A stretch of 64,000 bases of DNA from Hydractinia symbiolongicarpus (lineage: Eukaryota > Cnidaria > Hydrozoa > Anthoathecata > Hydractiniidae), in the NCBI RefSeq assembly GCF_029227915.1, contig NC_079885.1, positions 18,735,001-18,799,000 on the forward strand. The letters are read 5' to 3'. This document shows positions 9,922-23,172 of this stretch, piece after piece; the stretch's first letter is position 1; every line of letters starts with the position of its first letter. The notes under the pieces are model-generated. The model was given only the letters and a program-made list of their open reading frames with translations. It had not been told where the DNA came from and made no database searches. The translations under genes were made by a program, and so were the position numbers.

Positions 9922-10468
9922 TCACTAGTCTAAATGAAAAAACGTGCAGGAGGCCATACGCGGGCCTATCTCTCATCTCGCTCACAGAGACTTGGTAAGC
10001 ACGGTCCACTCAATGGCTTTCCAAATGCGAAGAGTGAAGGCCGCAGACGGCAGGGGTTGAGCCAAGGGCCTTTCGGCCGTATCCCGCTCACAAGTTTTTT
10101 TTTTTTTTTAGCAGAATAATACATACGAGCTAATCAAAATCGGCTCGAGGAAAGAAATAAAGTTCAGAGACAACCAAAGGAGTCGAACTGCAGTAGAAAC
10201 AAACTAGATGTAACGCAAGCCACTAGTACGACGTATTGCCTACAGGGACCACACTCTCCGAGACAGCGAACTCAACTTCCTAGTGATTCACGCGAACGCA
10301 CTCAACTAGGTGATGTAGATCAGAAAGGTGAAAGTCCTTGTGTCAAGTCTACACCTCACGATGCAGCACCTTTTAAGCGTCCTCTACGAACGGACACACT
10401 GGCAAGCGGCACACCACAAGCAAAGGTTAAGTCGGCTCGAAGGCACAACAGGTCGCGCCGACTTACGA

Positions 10469-10590
10469 CAACTCTGGGCTTTCTTCAGTTCACGCACAAA
10501 TCTTTCGCCTTTTACTAAAGATTTCCGTGGAGAAGGCCAAAACGATGAGTATATAGACGATTTTTCTACTGTCTCGCTTCGGCGGGACGA
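10469..10590 (+). ncRNA. U5: U5 snRNA, copy 16
   Basis: Identical RNA; one of the 9-mer repeats is changed (GCGAACTCA), and the T-run downstream contains a C. Confidence 0.96.
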
Positions 10591-11137
10591 TCACTAGTCT
10601 AAATGAAAAAACGTGCAGGAGGCCATACGCGGGCCTATCTCTCATCTCGCTCACAGAGACTTTGTAAGCACGGTCCACTCAATGGCTTTCCAAATGCGAA
10701 GAGTGAAGGCCGCAGACGGCAGGGGTTGAGCCAAGGGCCTTTCGGCCGTATCCCGCTCACAAGTTTTTTTCTTTTTTTAGCAGAATAATACATACGAGCT
10801 AATCAAAATCGGCTCGAGGAAAGAAATAAAGTTCAGAGACAACCAAAGGAGTCGAACTGCAGTAGAAACAAACTAGATGTAACGCAAGCCACTAGTACGA
10901 CGTATTGCCTACAGGGACCACACTCTCCGAGACAGCGAACGCAACTTCCTAGTGATTCACGCGAACGCACTGAACTAGGTGATGTAGATCAGAAAGGTGA
11001 AAGTCCTTGTGTCAAGTCTACACCTCACGATGCAGCACCTTTTAAGCGTCCTCTACGAACGGACACACTGGCAAGCGGCACACCACAAGCAAAGGTTAAG
11101 TCGGCTCGAAGGCACAACAGGTCGCGCCGACTTACGA

Positions 11138-11259
11138 CAACTCTGGGCTTTCTTCAGTTCACGCACAAATCTTTCGCCTTTTACTAAAGATTTCCGTGGA
11201 GAAGGCCAAAACGATGAGTATATAGACGATTTTTCTACTGTCTCGCTTCGGCGGGACGA
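11138..11259 (+). ncRNA. U5: U5 snRNA, copy 17
   Basis: Identical RNA; G form upstream, GGGCTTTTCGG and a C-interrupted T-run downstream. Confidence 0.96.
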
Positions 11260-11806
11260 TCACTAGTCTAAATGAAAAAACGTGCAGGAGGCCATACGCG
11301 GGCCTATCTCTCATCTCGCTCACAGAGACTTGGTAAGCACGGTCCACTCAATGGCTTTCCAAATGCGAAGAGTGAAGGCCGCAGACGGCAGGGGTTGAGC
11401 CAAGGGCTTTTCGGCCGTATCCCGCTCACAAGTTTTTTTTTCTTTTTAGCAGAATAATACATACGAGCTAATCAAAATCGGCTCGAGGAAAGAAATAAAG
11501 TTCAGAGACAACCAAAGGAGTCGAACTGCAGTAGAAACAAACTAGATGTAACGCAAGCCACTAGTACGACGTATTGCCTACAGGGACCACACTCTCCGAG
11601 ACAGCGAACGCAACTTCCTAGTGATTCACGCGAACGCACTCAACTAGGTGATGTAGATCAGAAAGGTGAAAGTCCTTGTGTCAAGTCTACACCTCACGAT
11701 GCAGCACCTTTTAAGCGTCCTCTACGAACGGACACACTGGCAAGCGGCACACCACAAGCAAAGGTTAAGTCGGCTCGAAGGCACAACAGGTCGCGCCGAC
11801 TTACGA

Positions 11807-11928
11807 CAACTCTGGGCTTTCTTCAGTTCACGCACAAATCTTTCGCCTTTTACTAAAGATTTCCGTGGAGAAGGCCAAAACGATGAGTATATAGACGATT
11901 TTTCTACTGTCTCGCTTCGGCGGGACGA
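11807..11928 (+). ncRNA. U5: U5 snRNA, copy 18
   Basis: Identical RNA; downstream CCAAGAGCC, and the T-run starts TGTTTT. Confidence 0.96.
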
Positions 11929-12474
11929 TCACTAGTCTAAATGAAAAAACGTGCAGGAGGCCATACGCGGGCCTATCTCTCATCTCGCTCACAGAGACTT
12001 GGTAAGCACGGTCCACTCAATGGCTTTCCAAATGCGAAGAGTGAAGGCCGCAGACGGCAGGGGTTGAGCCAAGAGCCTTTCGGCCGTATCCCGCTCACAA
12101 GTGTTTTTTTTTTTTAGCAGAATAATACATACGAGCTAATCAAAATCGGCTCGAGGAAAGAAATAAAGTTCAGAGACAATAAAAGGAGTCGAACTGCAGT
12201 AGAAACAAACTAGATGTAATGCAAGCCACTAGTACGACGTATTGCCTACAGGGACCACACTCTCCGAGACAGCGAACGCAACTTCCTAGTGATTCACGCG
12301 AACGCACTGAACTAGGTGATGTAGATCAGAAAGGTGAAAGTCCTTGTGTCAAGTCTACACCTCACGATGCAGCACCTTTTAAGCGTCCTCTACGAACGGA
12401 CACACTGGCAAGCGGCACACCACAAGCAAAGGTTAAGTCGGCTCGAAGGCACAACAGGTCGCGCCGACTTACGA

Positions 12475-12596
12475 CAACTCTGGGCTTTCTTCAGTTCACG
12501 CACAAATCTTTCGCCTTTTACTAAAGATTTCCGTGGAGAAGGCCAAAACGATGAGTATATAGACGATTTTTCTACTGTCTCGCTTCGGCGGGACGA
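12475..12596 (+). ncRNA. U5: U5 snRNA, copy 19
   Basis: Identical RNA; upstream ACAATAAAAGG and GTAATGCAAG, downstream CCAAGAGCC as in copies 1 and 18. Confidence 0.96.
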
Positions 12597-13143
12597 TCAC
12601 TAGTCTAAATGAAAAAACGTGCAGGAGGCCATACGCGGGCCTATCTCTCATCTCGCTCACAGAGACTTGGTAAGCACGGTCCACTCAATGGCTTTCCAAA
12701 TGCGAAGAGTGAAGGCCGCAGACGGCAGGGGTTGAGCCAAGAGCCTTTCGGCCGTATCCCGCTCACAAGTTTTTTTTTTTTTTTAGCAGAATAATACATA
12801 CGAGCTAATCAAAATCGGCTCGAGGAAAGAAATAAAGTTCAGAGACAACCAAAGGAGTCGAACTGCAGTAGAAACAAACTAGATGTAACGCAAGCCACTA
12901 GTACGACGTATTGCCTACAGGGACCACACTCTCCGAGACAGCGAACGCAACTTCCTAGTGATTCACGCGAACGCACTCAACTAGGTGATGTAGATCAGAA
13001 AGGTGAAAGTCCTTGTGTCAAGTCTACACCTCACGATGCAGCACCTTTTAAGCGTCCTATACGAACGGACACACTGGCAAGCGGCACACCACAAGCAAAG
13101 GTTAAGTCGGCTCGAAGGCACAACAGGTCGCGCCGACTTACGA

Positions 13144-13265
13144 CAACTCTGGGCTTTCTTCAGTTCACGCACAAATCTTTCGCCTTTTACTAAAGATTTC
13201 CGTGGAGAAGGCCAAAACGATGAGTATATAGACGATTTTTCTACTGTCTCGCTTCGGCGGGACGA
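13144..13265 (+). ncRNA. U5: U5 snRNA, copy 20
   Basis: Identical RNA; upstream GTCCTATACG, downstream CGCCCACAAG. Confidence 0.96.
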
Positions 13266-13810
13266 TCACTAGTCTAAATGAAAAAACGTGCAGGAGGCCA
13301 TACGCGGGCCTATCTCTCATCTCGCTCACAGAGACTTGGTAAGCACGGTCCACTCAATGGCTTTCCAAATGCGAAGAGTGAAGGCCGCAGACGGCAGGGG
13401 TTGAGCCAAGGGCCTTTCGGCCGTATCCCGCCCACAAGTTTTTTTTTTTTTAGCAGAATAATACATACGAGCTAATCAAAATCGGCTCGAGGAAAGAAAT
13501 AAAGTTCAGAGACAACCAATGGAGTCGAACTGCAGTAGAAACAAACTAGATGTAACGCAAGCCACTAGTACGACGTATTGGCTACAGGGACCACACTCTC
13601 CGAGACAGCGAACGCAACTTCCTAGTGATTCACGCGAACGCACTCAACTAGGTGATGTAGATCAGAAAGGTGAAAGTCCTTGTGTCAAGTCTACACCTCA
13701 CGATGCAGCACCTTTTAAGCGTCCTCTACGAACGGACACACTGGCAAGCGGCACACCACAAGCAAATGTTAAGTCGGCTCGAAGGCACAACAGGTCGCGC
13801 CGACTTACGA

Positions 13811-13932
13811 CAACTCTGGGCTTTCTTAAGTTCACGCACAAATCTTTCGCCTTTTACTAAAGATTTCCGTGGAGAAGGCCAAAACGATGAGTGTATAGAC
13901 GATTTTTCTACCGTCTCGCTTCGGCGGGACGA
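13811..13932 (+). ncRNA. U5: U5 snRNA, copy 21 (variant A sub-type)
   Basis: Three changes: C to A at 13828 removes the top pair of the lower stem, A to G at 13893, and T to C at 13912 just before the 3' hairpin. The PSE-like motif ends CAAATG instead of CAAAGG. It founds the A sub-type that alternates with consensus units up to copy 27. Confidence 0.92.
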
Positions 13933-14477
13933 TCACTAGTCTAAATGAAAAAACGTGCAGGAGGCCATACGCGGGCCTATCTCTCATCTCGCTCACAGAG
14001 ACTTGGTAAGCACGGTCCGCTCAATGGCTTTCCAAATGCGAAGAGTGAAGGCCGCAGACGGCAGGGGTTGAGCCAAGGGCCTTTCGGCCGTATCCCGCTC
14101 ACAAGTTTTTTTTTTTTTAGCAGAATAATACATACGAGCTAATCAAAATCGGCTCGAGGAAAGAAATAAAGTTCAGAGACAACCAAAGGAGTCGAACTGC
14201 AGTAGAAACAAACTAGATGTAACGCAAGCCACTAGTACGACGTATTGCCTACAGGGACCACACTCTCCGAGACAGCGAACGCAACTTCCTAGTGATTCAC
14301 GCGAACGCACTCAACTAGGTGATGTAGATCAGAAAGGTGAAAGTCCTTGTGTCAAGTCTACACCTCACGATGCAGCACCTTTTAAGCGTCCTCTACGAAC
14401 GGACACACTGGCAAGCGGCACACCACAAGCAAAGGTTAAGTCGGCTCGAAGGCACAACAGGTCGCGCCGACTTACGA

Positions 14478-14599
14478 CAACTCTGGGCTTTCTTCAGTTC
14501 ACGCACAAATCTTTCGCCTTTTACTAAAGATTTCCGTGGAGAAGGCCAAAACGATGAGTATATAGACGATTTTTCTACTGTCTCGCTTCGGCGGGACGA
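14478..14599 (+). ncRNA. U5: U5 snRNA, copy 22
   Basis: Identical to copy 1 although flanked by variant copies 21 and 23. Confidence 0.96.
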
Positions 14600-15145
14600 T
14601 CACTAGTCTAAATGAAAAAACGTGCAGGAGGCCATACGCGGGCCTATCTCTCATCTCGCTCACAGAGACTTGGTAAGCACGGTCCACTCAATGGCTTTCC
14701 AAATGCGAAGAGTGAAGGCCGCAGACGGCAGGGGTTGAGCCAAGGGCCTTTCGGCCGTATCCCGCTCACAAGTTTTTTTTTTTTTTAGCAGAATAATACA
14801 TACGAGCTAATCAAAATTGGCTCGAGGAAAGAAATAAAGTTCAGAGACAACCAAAGGAGTCGAACTGCAGTAGAAACAAACTAGATGTAACGCAAGCCAC
14901 TAGTACGACGTATTGCCTACAGGGACCACACTCTCCGAGACAGCGAACGCAACTTCCTAGTGATTCACGCGAACGCACTCAACTAGGTGATGTAGATCAG
15001 AAAGGTGAAAGTCCTTGTGTCAAGTCTACACCTCACGATGCAGCACCTTTTAAGCGTCCTCTACGAACGGACACACTGGCAAGCGGCACACCACAAGCAA
15101 AGGTTAAGTCGGCTCGAAGGCACAACAGGTCGCGCCGACTTACGA

Positions 15146-15267
15146 CAACTCTGGGCTTTCTTAAGTTCACGCACAAATCTTTCGCCTTTTACTAAAGATT
15201 TCTGTGGAGAAGGCCAAAACGATGAGTATATAGACGATTTTTCTACCGTCTCGCTTCGGCGTGACGA
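15146..15267 (+). ncRNA. U5: U5 snRNA, copy 23 (variant A sub-type)
   Basis: Carries the A sub-type changes (TTCTTAAG and CTACCG) plus C to T in TTTCTGTGG and G to T in the 3' hairpin (GCGTGAC), which leaves a T-T mismatch. Confidence 0.92.
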
Positions 15268-15813
15268 TCACTAGTCTAAATGAAAAAACGTGCAGGAGGC
15301 CATACGCGGGCCTATCTCTCATCTCGCTCACAGAGACTTGGTAAGCACGGTCCACTCAATGGCTTTCCAAATGCGAAGAGTGAAGGCCGCAGACGGCAGG
15401 GGTTGAGCCAAGGGCCTTTCGGCCGTATCCCGCTCACAAGTTTTTTTTTTTTTTAGCAGAATAATACATACGAGCTAATCAAAATCGGCTCGAGGAAAGA
15501 AATAAAGTTCAGAGACAACCAAAGGAGTCGAACTGCAGTAGAAACAAACTAGATGTAACGCAAGCCACTAGTACGACGTATTGCCTACAGGGACCACACT
15601 CTCCGAGACAGCGAACGCAACTTCCTAGTGATTCACGCGAACGCACTCAACTAGGTGATGTAGATCAGAAAGGTGAAAGTCCTTGTGTCAAGTCTACACC
15701 TCACGATGCAGCACCTTTTAAGCGTCCTCTACGAACGGACACACTGGCAAGCGGCACACCACAAGCAAAGGTTAAGTCGGCTCGAAGGCACAACAGGTCG
15801 CGCCGACTTACGA

Positions 15814-15935
15814 CAACTCTGGGCTTTCTTCAGTTCACGCACAAATCTTTCGCCTTTTACTAAAGATTTCCGTGGAGAAGGCCAAAACGATGAGTATATA
15901 GACGATTTTTCTACTGTCTCGCTTCGGCGGGACGA
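15814..15935 (+). ncRNA. U5: U5 snRNA, copy 24
   Basis: Identical RNA; downstream ATGCAAAGAG. Confidence 0.96.
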
Positions 15936-16482
15936 TCACTAGTCTAAATGAAAAAACGTGCAGGAGGCCATACGCGGGCCTATCTCTCATCTCGCTCACA
16001 GAGACTTGGTAAGCACGGTCCACTCAATGGCTTTCCAAATGCAAAGAGTGAAGGCCGCAGACGGCAGGGGTTGAGCCAAGGGCCTTTCGGCCGTATCCCG
16101 CTCACAAGTTTTTTTTTTTTTTTAGCAGAATAATACATACGAGCTAATCAAAATCGGCTCGAGGAAAGAAATAAAGTTCAGAGACAACCAAAGGAGTCGA
16201 ACTGCAGTAGAAACAAACTAGATGTAACGCAAGCCACTAGTACGACGTATTGCCTACAGGGACCACACTCTCCGAGACAGCGAACGCAACTTCCTAGTGA
16301 TTCACGCGAACGCACTCAACTAGGTGATGTAGATCAGAAAGGTGAAAGTCCTTGTGTCAAGTCTACACCTCACGATGCAGCACCTTTTAAGCGTCCTCTA
16401 CGAACGGACACACTGGCAAGCGGCACACCACAAGCAAAGGTTAAGTCGGCTCGAAGGCACAACAGGTCGCGCCGACTTACGA

Positions 16483-16604
16483 CAACTCTGGGCTTTCTTA
16501 AGTTCACGCACAAATCTTTCGCCTTTTACTAAAGATTTCCGTGGAGAAGGCCAAAACGATGAGTATATAGACGATTTTTCTACCGTCTCGCTTCGGCGGG
16601 ACGA
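16483..16604 (+). ncRNA. U5: U5 snRNA, copy 25 (variant A sub-type)
   Basis: Only the two A sub-type changes, TTCTTAAG and CTACCG. Confidence 0.94.
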
Positions 16605-17151
16605 TCACTAGTCTAAATGAAAAAACGTGCAGGAGGCCATACGCGGGCCTATCTCTCATCTCGCTCACAGAGACTTGGTAAGCACGGTCCACTCAATGGC
16701 TTTCCAAATGCGAAGAGTGAAGGCCGCAGACGGCAGGGGTTGAGCCAAGGGCCTTTCGGCCGTATCCCGCTCACAAGTTTTTTTTTTTTTTTAGCAGAAT
16801 AATACATACGAGCTAATCAAAATCGGCTCGAGGAAAGAAATAAAGTTCAGAGACAACCAAAGGAGTCGAACTGCAGTAGAAACAAACTAGATGTAACGCA
16901 AGCCACTAGTACGACGTATTGCCTACAGGGACCACACTCTCCGAGACAGCGAACGCAACTTCCTAGTGATTCACGCGAACGCACTCAACTAGGTGATGTA
17001 GATCAGAAAGGTGAAAGTCCTTGTGTCAAGTCTACACCTCACGATGCAGCACCTTTTAAGCGTCCTCTACGAACGGACACACTGGCAAGCGGCACACCAC
17101 AAGCAAAGGTTAAGTCGGCTCGAAGGCACAACAGGTCGCGCCGACTTACGA

Positions 17152-17273
17152 CAACTCTGGGCTTTCTTCAGTTCACGCACAAATCTTTCGCCTTTTACTA
17201 AAGATTTCCGTGGAGAAGGCCAAAACGATGAGTATATAGACGATTTTTCTACTGTCTCGCTTCGGCGGGACGA
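17152..17273 (+). ncRNA. U5: U5 snRNA, copy 26
   Basis: Identical RNA and consensus spacers. Confidence 0.96.
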
Positions 17274-17820
17274 TCACTAGTCTAAATGAAAAAACGTGCA
17301 GGAGGCCATACGCGGGCCTATCTCTCATCTCGCTCACAGAGACTTGGTAAGCACGGTCCACTCAATGGCTTTCCAAATGCGAAGAGTGAAGGCCGCAGAC
17401 GGCAGGGGTTGAGCCAAGGGCCTTTCGGCCGTATCCCGCTCACAAGTTTTTTTTTTTTTTTAGCAGAATAATACATACGAGCTAATCAAAATCGGCTCGA
17501 GGAAAGAAATAAAGTTCAGAGACAACCAAAGGAGTCGAACTGCAGTAGAAACAAACTAGATGTAACGCAAGCCACTAGTACGACGTATTGCCTACAGGGA
17601 CCACACTCTCCGAGACAGCGAACGCAACTTCCTAGTGATTCACGCGAACGCACTCAACTAGGTGATGTAGATCAGAAAGGTGAAAGTCCTTGTGTCAAGT
17701 CTACACCTCACGATGCAGCACCTTTTAAGCGTCCTCTACGAACGGACACACTGGCAAGCGGCACACCACAAGCAAAGGTTAAGTCGGCTCGAAGGCACAA
17801 CAGGTCGCGCCGACTTACGA

Positions 17821-17942
17821 CAACTCTGGGCTTTCTTAAGTTCACGCACAAATCTTTCGCCTTTTACTAAAGATTTCCGTGGAGAAGGCCAAAACGATGA
17901 GTATATAGACGATTTTTCTACCGTCTCGCTTCGGCGGGACGA
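17821..17942 (+). ncRNA. U5: U5 snRNA, copy 27 (variant A sub-type)
   Basis: Same two changes as copy 25. Confidence 0.94.
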
Positions 17943-18489
17943 TCACTAGTCTAAATGAAAAAACGTGCAGGAGGCCATACGCGGGCCTATCTCTCATCTC
18001 GCTCACAGAGACTTGGTAAGCACGGTCCACTCAATGGCTTTCCAAATGCGAAGAGTGAAGGCCGCAGACGGCAGGGGTTGAGCCAAGGGCCTTTCGGCCG
18101 TATCCCGCTCACAAGTTTTTTTTTTTTTTTAGCAGAATAATACATACGAGCTAATCAAAATCGGCTCGAGGAAAGAAATAAAGTTCAGAGACAACCAAAG
18201 GAGTCGAACTGCAGTAGAAACAAACTAGATGTAACGCAAGCCACTAGTACGACGTATTGCCTACAGGGACCACACTCTCCGAGACAGCGAACGCAACTTC
18301 CTAGTGATTCACGCGAACGCACTCAACTAGGTGATGTAGATCAGAAAGGTGAAAGTCCTTGTGTCAAGTCTACACCTCACGATGCAGCACCTTTTAAGCG
18401 TCCTCTACGAACGGACACACTGGCAAGCGGCACACCACAAGCAAAGGTTAAGTCGGCTCGAAGGCACAACAGGTCGCGCCGACTTACGA

Positions 18490-18611
18490 CAACTCTGGGC
18501 TTTCTTCAGTTCACGCACAAATCTTTCGCCTTTTACTAAAGATTTCCGTGGAGAAGGCCAAAACGATGAGTATATAGACGATTTTTCTACTGTCTCGCTT
18601 CGGCGGGACGA
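18490..18611 (+). ncRNA. U5: U5 snRNA, copy 28
   Basis: Identical RNA and consensus spacers. Confidence 0.96.
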
Positions 18612-19158
18612 TCACTAGTCTAAATGAAAAAACGTGCAGGAGGCCATACGCGGGCCTATCTCTCATCTCGCTCACAGAGACTTGGTAAGCACGGTCCACT
18701 CAATGGCTTTCCAAATGCGAAGAGTGAAGGCCGCAGACGGCAGGGGTTGAGCCAAGGGCCTTTCGGCCGTATCCCGCTCACAAGTTTTTTTTTTTTTTTA
18801 GCAGAATAATACATACGAGCTAATCAAAATCGGCTCGAGGAAAGAAATAAAGTTCAGAGACAACCAAAGGAGTCGAACTGCAGTAGAAACAAACTAGATG
18901 TAACGCAAGCCACTAGTACGACGTATTGCCTACAGGGACCACACTCTCCGAGACAGCGAACGCAACTTCCTAGTGATTCACGCGAACGCACTCAACTAGG
19001 TGATGTAGATCAGAAAGGTGAAAGTCCTTGTGTCAAATCTACACCTCAAGATGCAGCACCTTTTAAGCGTCCTCTACGAACGGACACACTGGCAAGCAGC
19101 ACACCACAAGCAAAGGTTAAGTCGGCTCGAAGGCACAACAGGTCGCGCCGACTTACGA

Positions 19159-19280
19159 CAACTCTGGGCTTTCTTCAGTTCACGCACAAATCTTTCGCCT
19201 TTTACTAAAGATTTCCGTGGAGAAGGCCAAAACGATGAGTATATAGACGATTTTTCTACCGTCTCGCTTCGGCGGGACGA
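19159..19280 (+). ncRNA. U5: U5 snRNA, copy 29
   Basis: Has CTACCG but not TTCTTAAG, so it is a recombinant or precursor of the A sub-type. Upstream changes CAAATCTAC, CTCAAGATG and AAGCAGCAC. Confidence 0.95.
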
Positions 19281-19827
19281 TCACTAGTCTAAATGAAAAA
19301 ACGTGCAGGAGGCCATACGCGGGCCTATCTCTCATCTTGCTCACAGAGACTTGGTAAGCACGGTCCACTCAATGGCTTTCCAAATGCGAAGAGTGAAGGC
19401 CGCAGACGGCAGGGGTTGAGCCAAGGGCCTTTCGGCCGTATCCCGCTCACAAGTTTTTTTTTTTTTTTAGCAGAATAATACATACGAGCTAATCAAAATC
19501 GGCTCGAGGAAAGAAATAAAGTTCAGAGACAACCAAAGGAGTCGAACTGCAGTAGAAACAAACTAGATGTAACGCAAGCCACTAGTACGACGTATTGCCT
19601 ACAGGGACCACACTCTCCGAGACAGCGAACGCAACTTCCTAGTGATTCACGCGAACGCACTCAACTAGGTGATGTAGATCAGAAAGGTGAAAGTCCTTGT
19701 GTCAAGTCTACACCTCACGATGCAGCACCTTTTAAGCGTCCTCTACGAACGGACACACTGGCAAGCGGCACACCACAAGCAAAGGTTAAGTCGGCTCGAA
19801 GGCACAACAGATCGCGCCGACTTACGA

Positions 19828-19949
19828 CAACTCTGGGCTTTCTTCAGTTCACGCACAAATCTTTCGCCTTTTACTAAAGATTTCCGTGGAGAAGGCCAAA
19901 ACGATGAGTATATAGACGATTTTTCTACTGTCTCGCTTCGGCGGGACGA
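19828..19949 (+). ncRNA. U5: U5 snRNA, copy 30
   Basis: Identical RNA; ACAGATCGCG in the promoter inverted repeat loop, downstream GGCCCTTTCGG and ATCTCGCTC. First unit of the duplicated three-unit block. Confidence 0.96.
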
Positions 19950-20495
19950 TCACTAGTCTAAATGAAAAAACGTGCAGGAGGCCATACGCGGGCCTATCTC
20001 TCATCTCGCTCACAGAGACTTGGTAAGCACGGTCCACTCAATGGCTTTCCAAATGCGAAGAGTGAAGGCCGCAGACGGCAGGGGTTGAGCCAAGGCCCTT
20101 TCGGCCGTATCTCGCTCACAAGTTTTTTTTTTTTTTAGCAGAATAATACATACGAGCTAATCAAAATCGGCTCGAGGAAAGAAATAAAGTTCAGAGACAA
20201 CCAAAGGAGTTGAACTGCAGTAGAAACAAACTAGATGTAACGCAAGCCACTAGTACGACGTATTGCCTACAGGGACCACACTCTCCGAGACAGCGAACGC
20301 AACTTCCTAGTGATTCACGCGAACGCACTCAACTAGGTGATGTAGATCAGAAAGGTGAAAGTCCTTGTGTCAAGTCTACACCTCACGATGCAGCACCTTT
20401 TAAGCGTCCTCTACGAACGGACACACTGGCAAGCGGCACACCACAAGCAAAGGTTAAGTCGGCTCGAAGGCACAACAGGTCGCGCCGACTTACGA

Positions 20496-20617
20496 CAACT
20501 CTGGGCTTTCTTCAGTTCACGCACAAATCTTTCGCCTTTTACTAAAGATTTCCGTGGAGAAGGCCAAAACGATGAGTATATAGACGATTTTTCTACCGTC
20601 TCGCTTCGGCGGGACGA
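20496..20617 (+). ncRNA. U5: U5 snRNA, copy 31
   Basis: CTACCG before the 3' hairpin. Upstream GAGTTGAAC; downstream CACAGTCC and ACGACAGG. Paired with copy 34. Confidence 0.95.
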
Positions 20618-21165
20618 TCACTAGTCTAAATGAAAAAACGTGCAGGAGGCCATACGCGGGCCTATCTCTCATCTCGCTCACAGAGACTTGGTAAGCACAG
20701 TCCACTCAATGGCTTTCCAAATGCGAAGAGTGAAGGCCGCAGACGACAGGGGTTGAGCCAAGGGCCTTTCGGCCGTATCCCGCTCACAAGTTTTTTTTTT
20801 TTTTTTAGCAGAATAATACATACGAGCTAATCAAAATCGGCTCGAGGAAAGAAATAAAGTTCAGAGACAACCAAAGGAGTCGAACTGCAGTAGAAACAAA
20901 CTAGATGTAACGCAAGCCACTAGTACGACGTATTGCCTACAGGGACCACACTCTCCGAGACAGCGAACGCAACTTCCTAGTGATTCACGCGAACGCACTC
21001 AACTAGGTGATGTAGATCAGAAAGGTGAAAGTCCTTGTGTCAAGTCTACACCTCACGATGCAGCACCTTTTAAGCGTCCTCTACGAACGGACACACTGGC
21101 AAGCGGCACACCACAAGCAAAGGTTAAGTCGGCTCGAAGGCACAACAGGTCGCGCCGACTTACGA

Positions 21166-21287
21166 CAACTCTGGGCTTTCTTCAGTTCACGCACAAATCT
21201 TTCGCCTTTTACTAAAGATTTCCGTGGAGAAGGCCAAAACGATGAGTATATAGACGATTTTTCTACTGTCTCGCTTCGGCGGGACGA
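21166..21287 (+). ncRNA. U5: U5 snRNA, copy 32
   Basis: Identical RNA; downstream GAGCAAAGG and GGCCATTCGG. Paired with copy 35. Confidence 0.96.
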
Positions 21288-21834
21288 TCACTAGTCTAAA
21301 TGAAAAAACGTGCAGGAGGCCATACGCGGGCCTATCTCTCATCTCGCTCACAGAGACTTGGTAAGCACGGTCCACTCAATGGCTTTCCAAATGCGAAGAG
21401 TGAAGGCCGCAGACGGCAGGGGTTGAGCAAAGGGCCATTCGGCCGTATCCCGCTCACAAGTTTTTTTTTTTTTTTAGCAGAATAATACATACGAGCTAAT
21501 CAAAATCGGCTCGAGGAAAGAAATAAAGTTCAGAGACAACCAAAGGAGTCGAACTGCAGTAGAAACAAACTAGATGTAACGCAAGCCACTAGTACGACGT
21601 ATTGCCTACAGGGACCACACTCTCCGAGACAGCGAACGCAACTTCCTAGTGATTCACGCGAACGCACTCAACTAGGTAATGTAGATCAGAAAGGTGAAAG
21701 TCCTTGTGTCAAGTCTACACCTCACGATGCAGCACCTTTTAAGCGTCCTCTACGAACGGACACACTGGCAAGCGGCACACCACAAGCAAAGGTTAAGTCT
21801 GCTCGAAGGCACAACAGATCGCGCCGACTTACGA

Positions 21835-21956
21835 CAACTCTGGGCTTTCTTCAGTTCACGCACAAATCTTTCGCCTTTTACTAAAGATTTCCGTGGAGAA
21901 GGCCAAAACGATGAGTATATAGACGATTTTTCTACTGTCTCGCTTCGGCGGGACGA
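21835..21956 (+). ncRNA. U5: U5 snRNA, copy 33
   Basis: Identical RNA; shares the markers of copy 30 plus private AGGTAATG and AAGTCTGC in the promoter. Confidence 0.96.
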
Positions 21957-22502
21957 TCACTAGTCTAAATGAAAAAACGTGCAGGAGGCCATACGCGGGC
22001 CTATCTCTCATCTCGCTCACAGAGACTTGGTAAGCACGGTCCACTCAATGGCTTTCCAAATGCGAAGAGTGAAGGCCGCAGACGGCAGGGGTTGAGCCAA
22101 GGCCCTTTCGGCCGTATCTCGCTCACAAGTTTTTTTTTTTTTTAGCAGAATAATACATACGAGCTAATCAAAATCGGCTCGAGGAAAGAAATAAAGTTCA
22201 GAGACAACCAAAGGAGTTGAACTGCAGTAGAAACAAACTAGATGTAACGCAAGCCACTAGTACGACGTATTGCCTACAGGGACCACACTCTCCGAGACAG
22301 CGAACGCAACTTCCTAGTGATTCACGCGAACGCACTCAACTAGGTGATGTAGATCAGAAAGGTGAAAGTCCTTGTGTCAAATCTACACCTCACGATGCAG
22401 CACCTTTTAAGCGTCCTCTACGAACGGACACACTGGCAAGCGGCACACCACAAGCAAAGGTTAAGTCGGCTCGAAGGCACAACAGGTCGCGCCGACTTAC
22501 GA

Positions 22503-22624
22503 CAACTCTGGGCTTTCTTCAGTTCACGCACAAATCTTTCGCCTTTTACTAAAGATTTCCGTGGAGAAGGCCAAAACGATGAGTATATAGACGATTTTTC
22601 TACCGTCTCGCTTCGGCGGGACGA
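22503..22624 (+). ncRNA. U5: U5 snRNA, copy 34
   Basis: CTACCG before the 3' hairpin; shares all spacer markers of copy 31, plus CAAATCTAC upstream. Confidence 0.95.
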
Positions 22625-23172
22625 TCACTAGTCTAAATGAAAAAACGTGCAGGAGGCCATACGCGGGCCTATCTCTCATCTCGCTCACAGAGACTTGGTA
22701 AGCACAGTCCACTCAATGGCTTTCCAAATGCGAAGAGTGAAGGCCGCAGACGACAGGGGTTGAGCCAAGGGCCTTTCGGCCGTATCCCGCTCACAAGTTT
22801 TTTTTTTTTTTTTAGCAGAATAATACATACGAGCTAATCAAAATCGGCTCGAGGAAAGAAATAAAGTTCAGAGACAACCAAAGGAGTCGAACTGCAGTAG
22901 AAACAAACTAGATGTAACGCAAGCCACTAGTACGACGTATTGCCTACAGGGACCACACTCTCCGAGACAGCGAACGCAACTTCCTAGTGATTCACGCGAA
23001 CGCACTCAACTAGGTGATGTAGATCAGAAAGGTGAAAGTCCTTGTGTCAAGTCTACACCTCACGATGCAGCACCTTTTAAGCGTCCTCTACGAACGGACA
23101 CACTGGCAAGCGGCACACCACAAGCAAAGGTTAAGTCGGCTCGAAGGCACAACAGGTCGCGCCGACTTACGA

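Noticed and set aside
12219-12524. 101-113-codon frames seen in a few units (copies 19, 21, 31, 34)
   Set aside because: They appear only where a chance substitution creates an upstream start, and overlap the promoter and U5.
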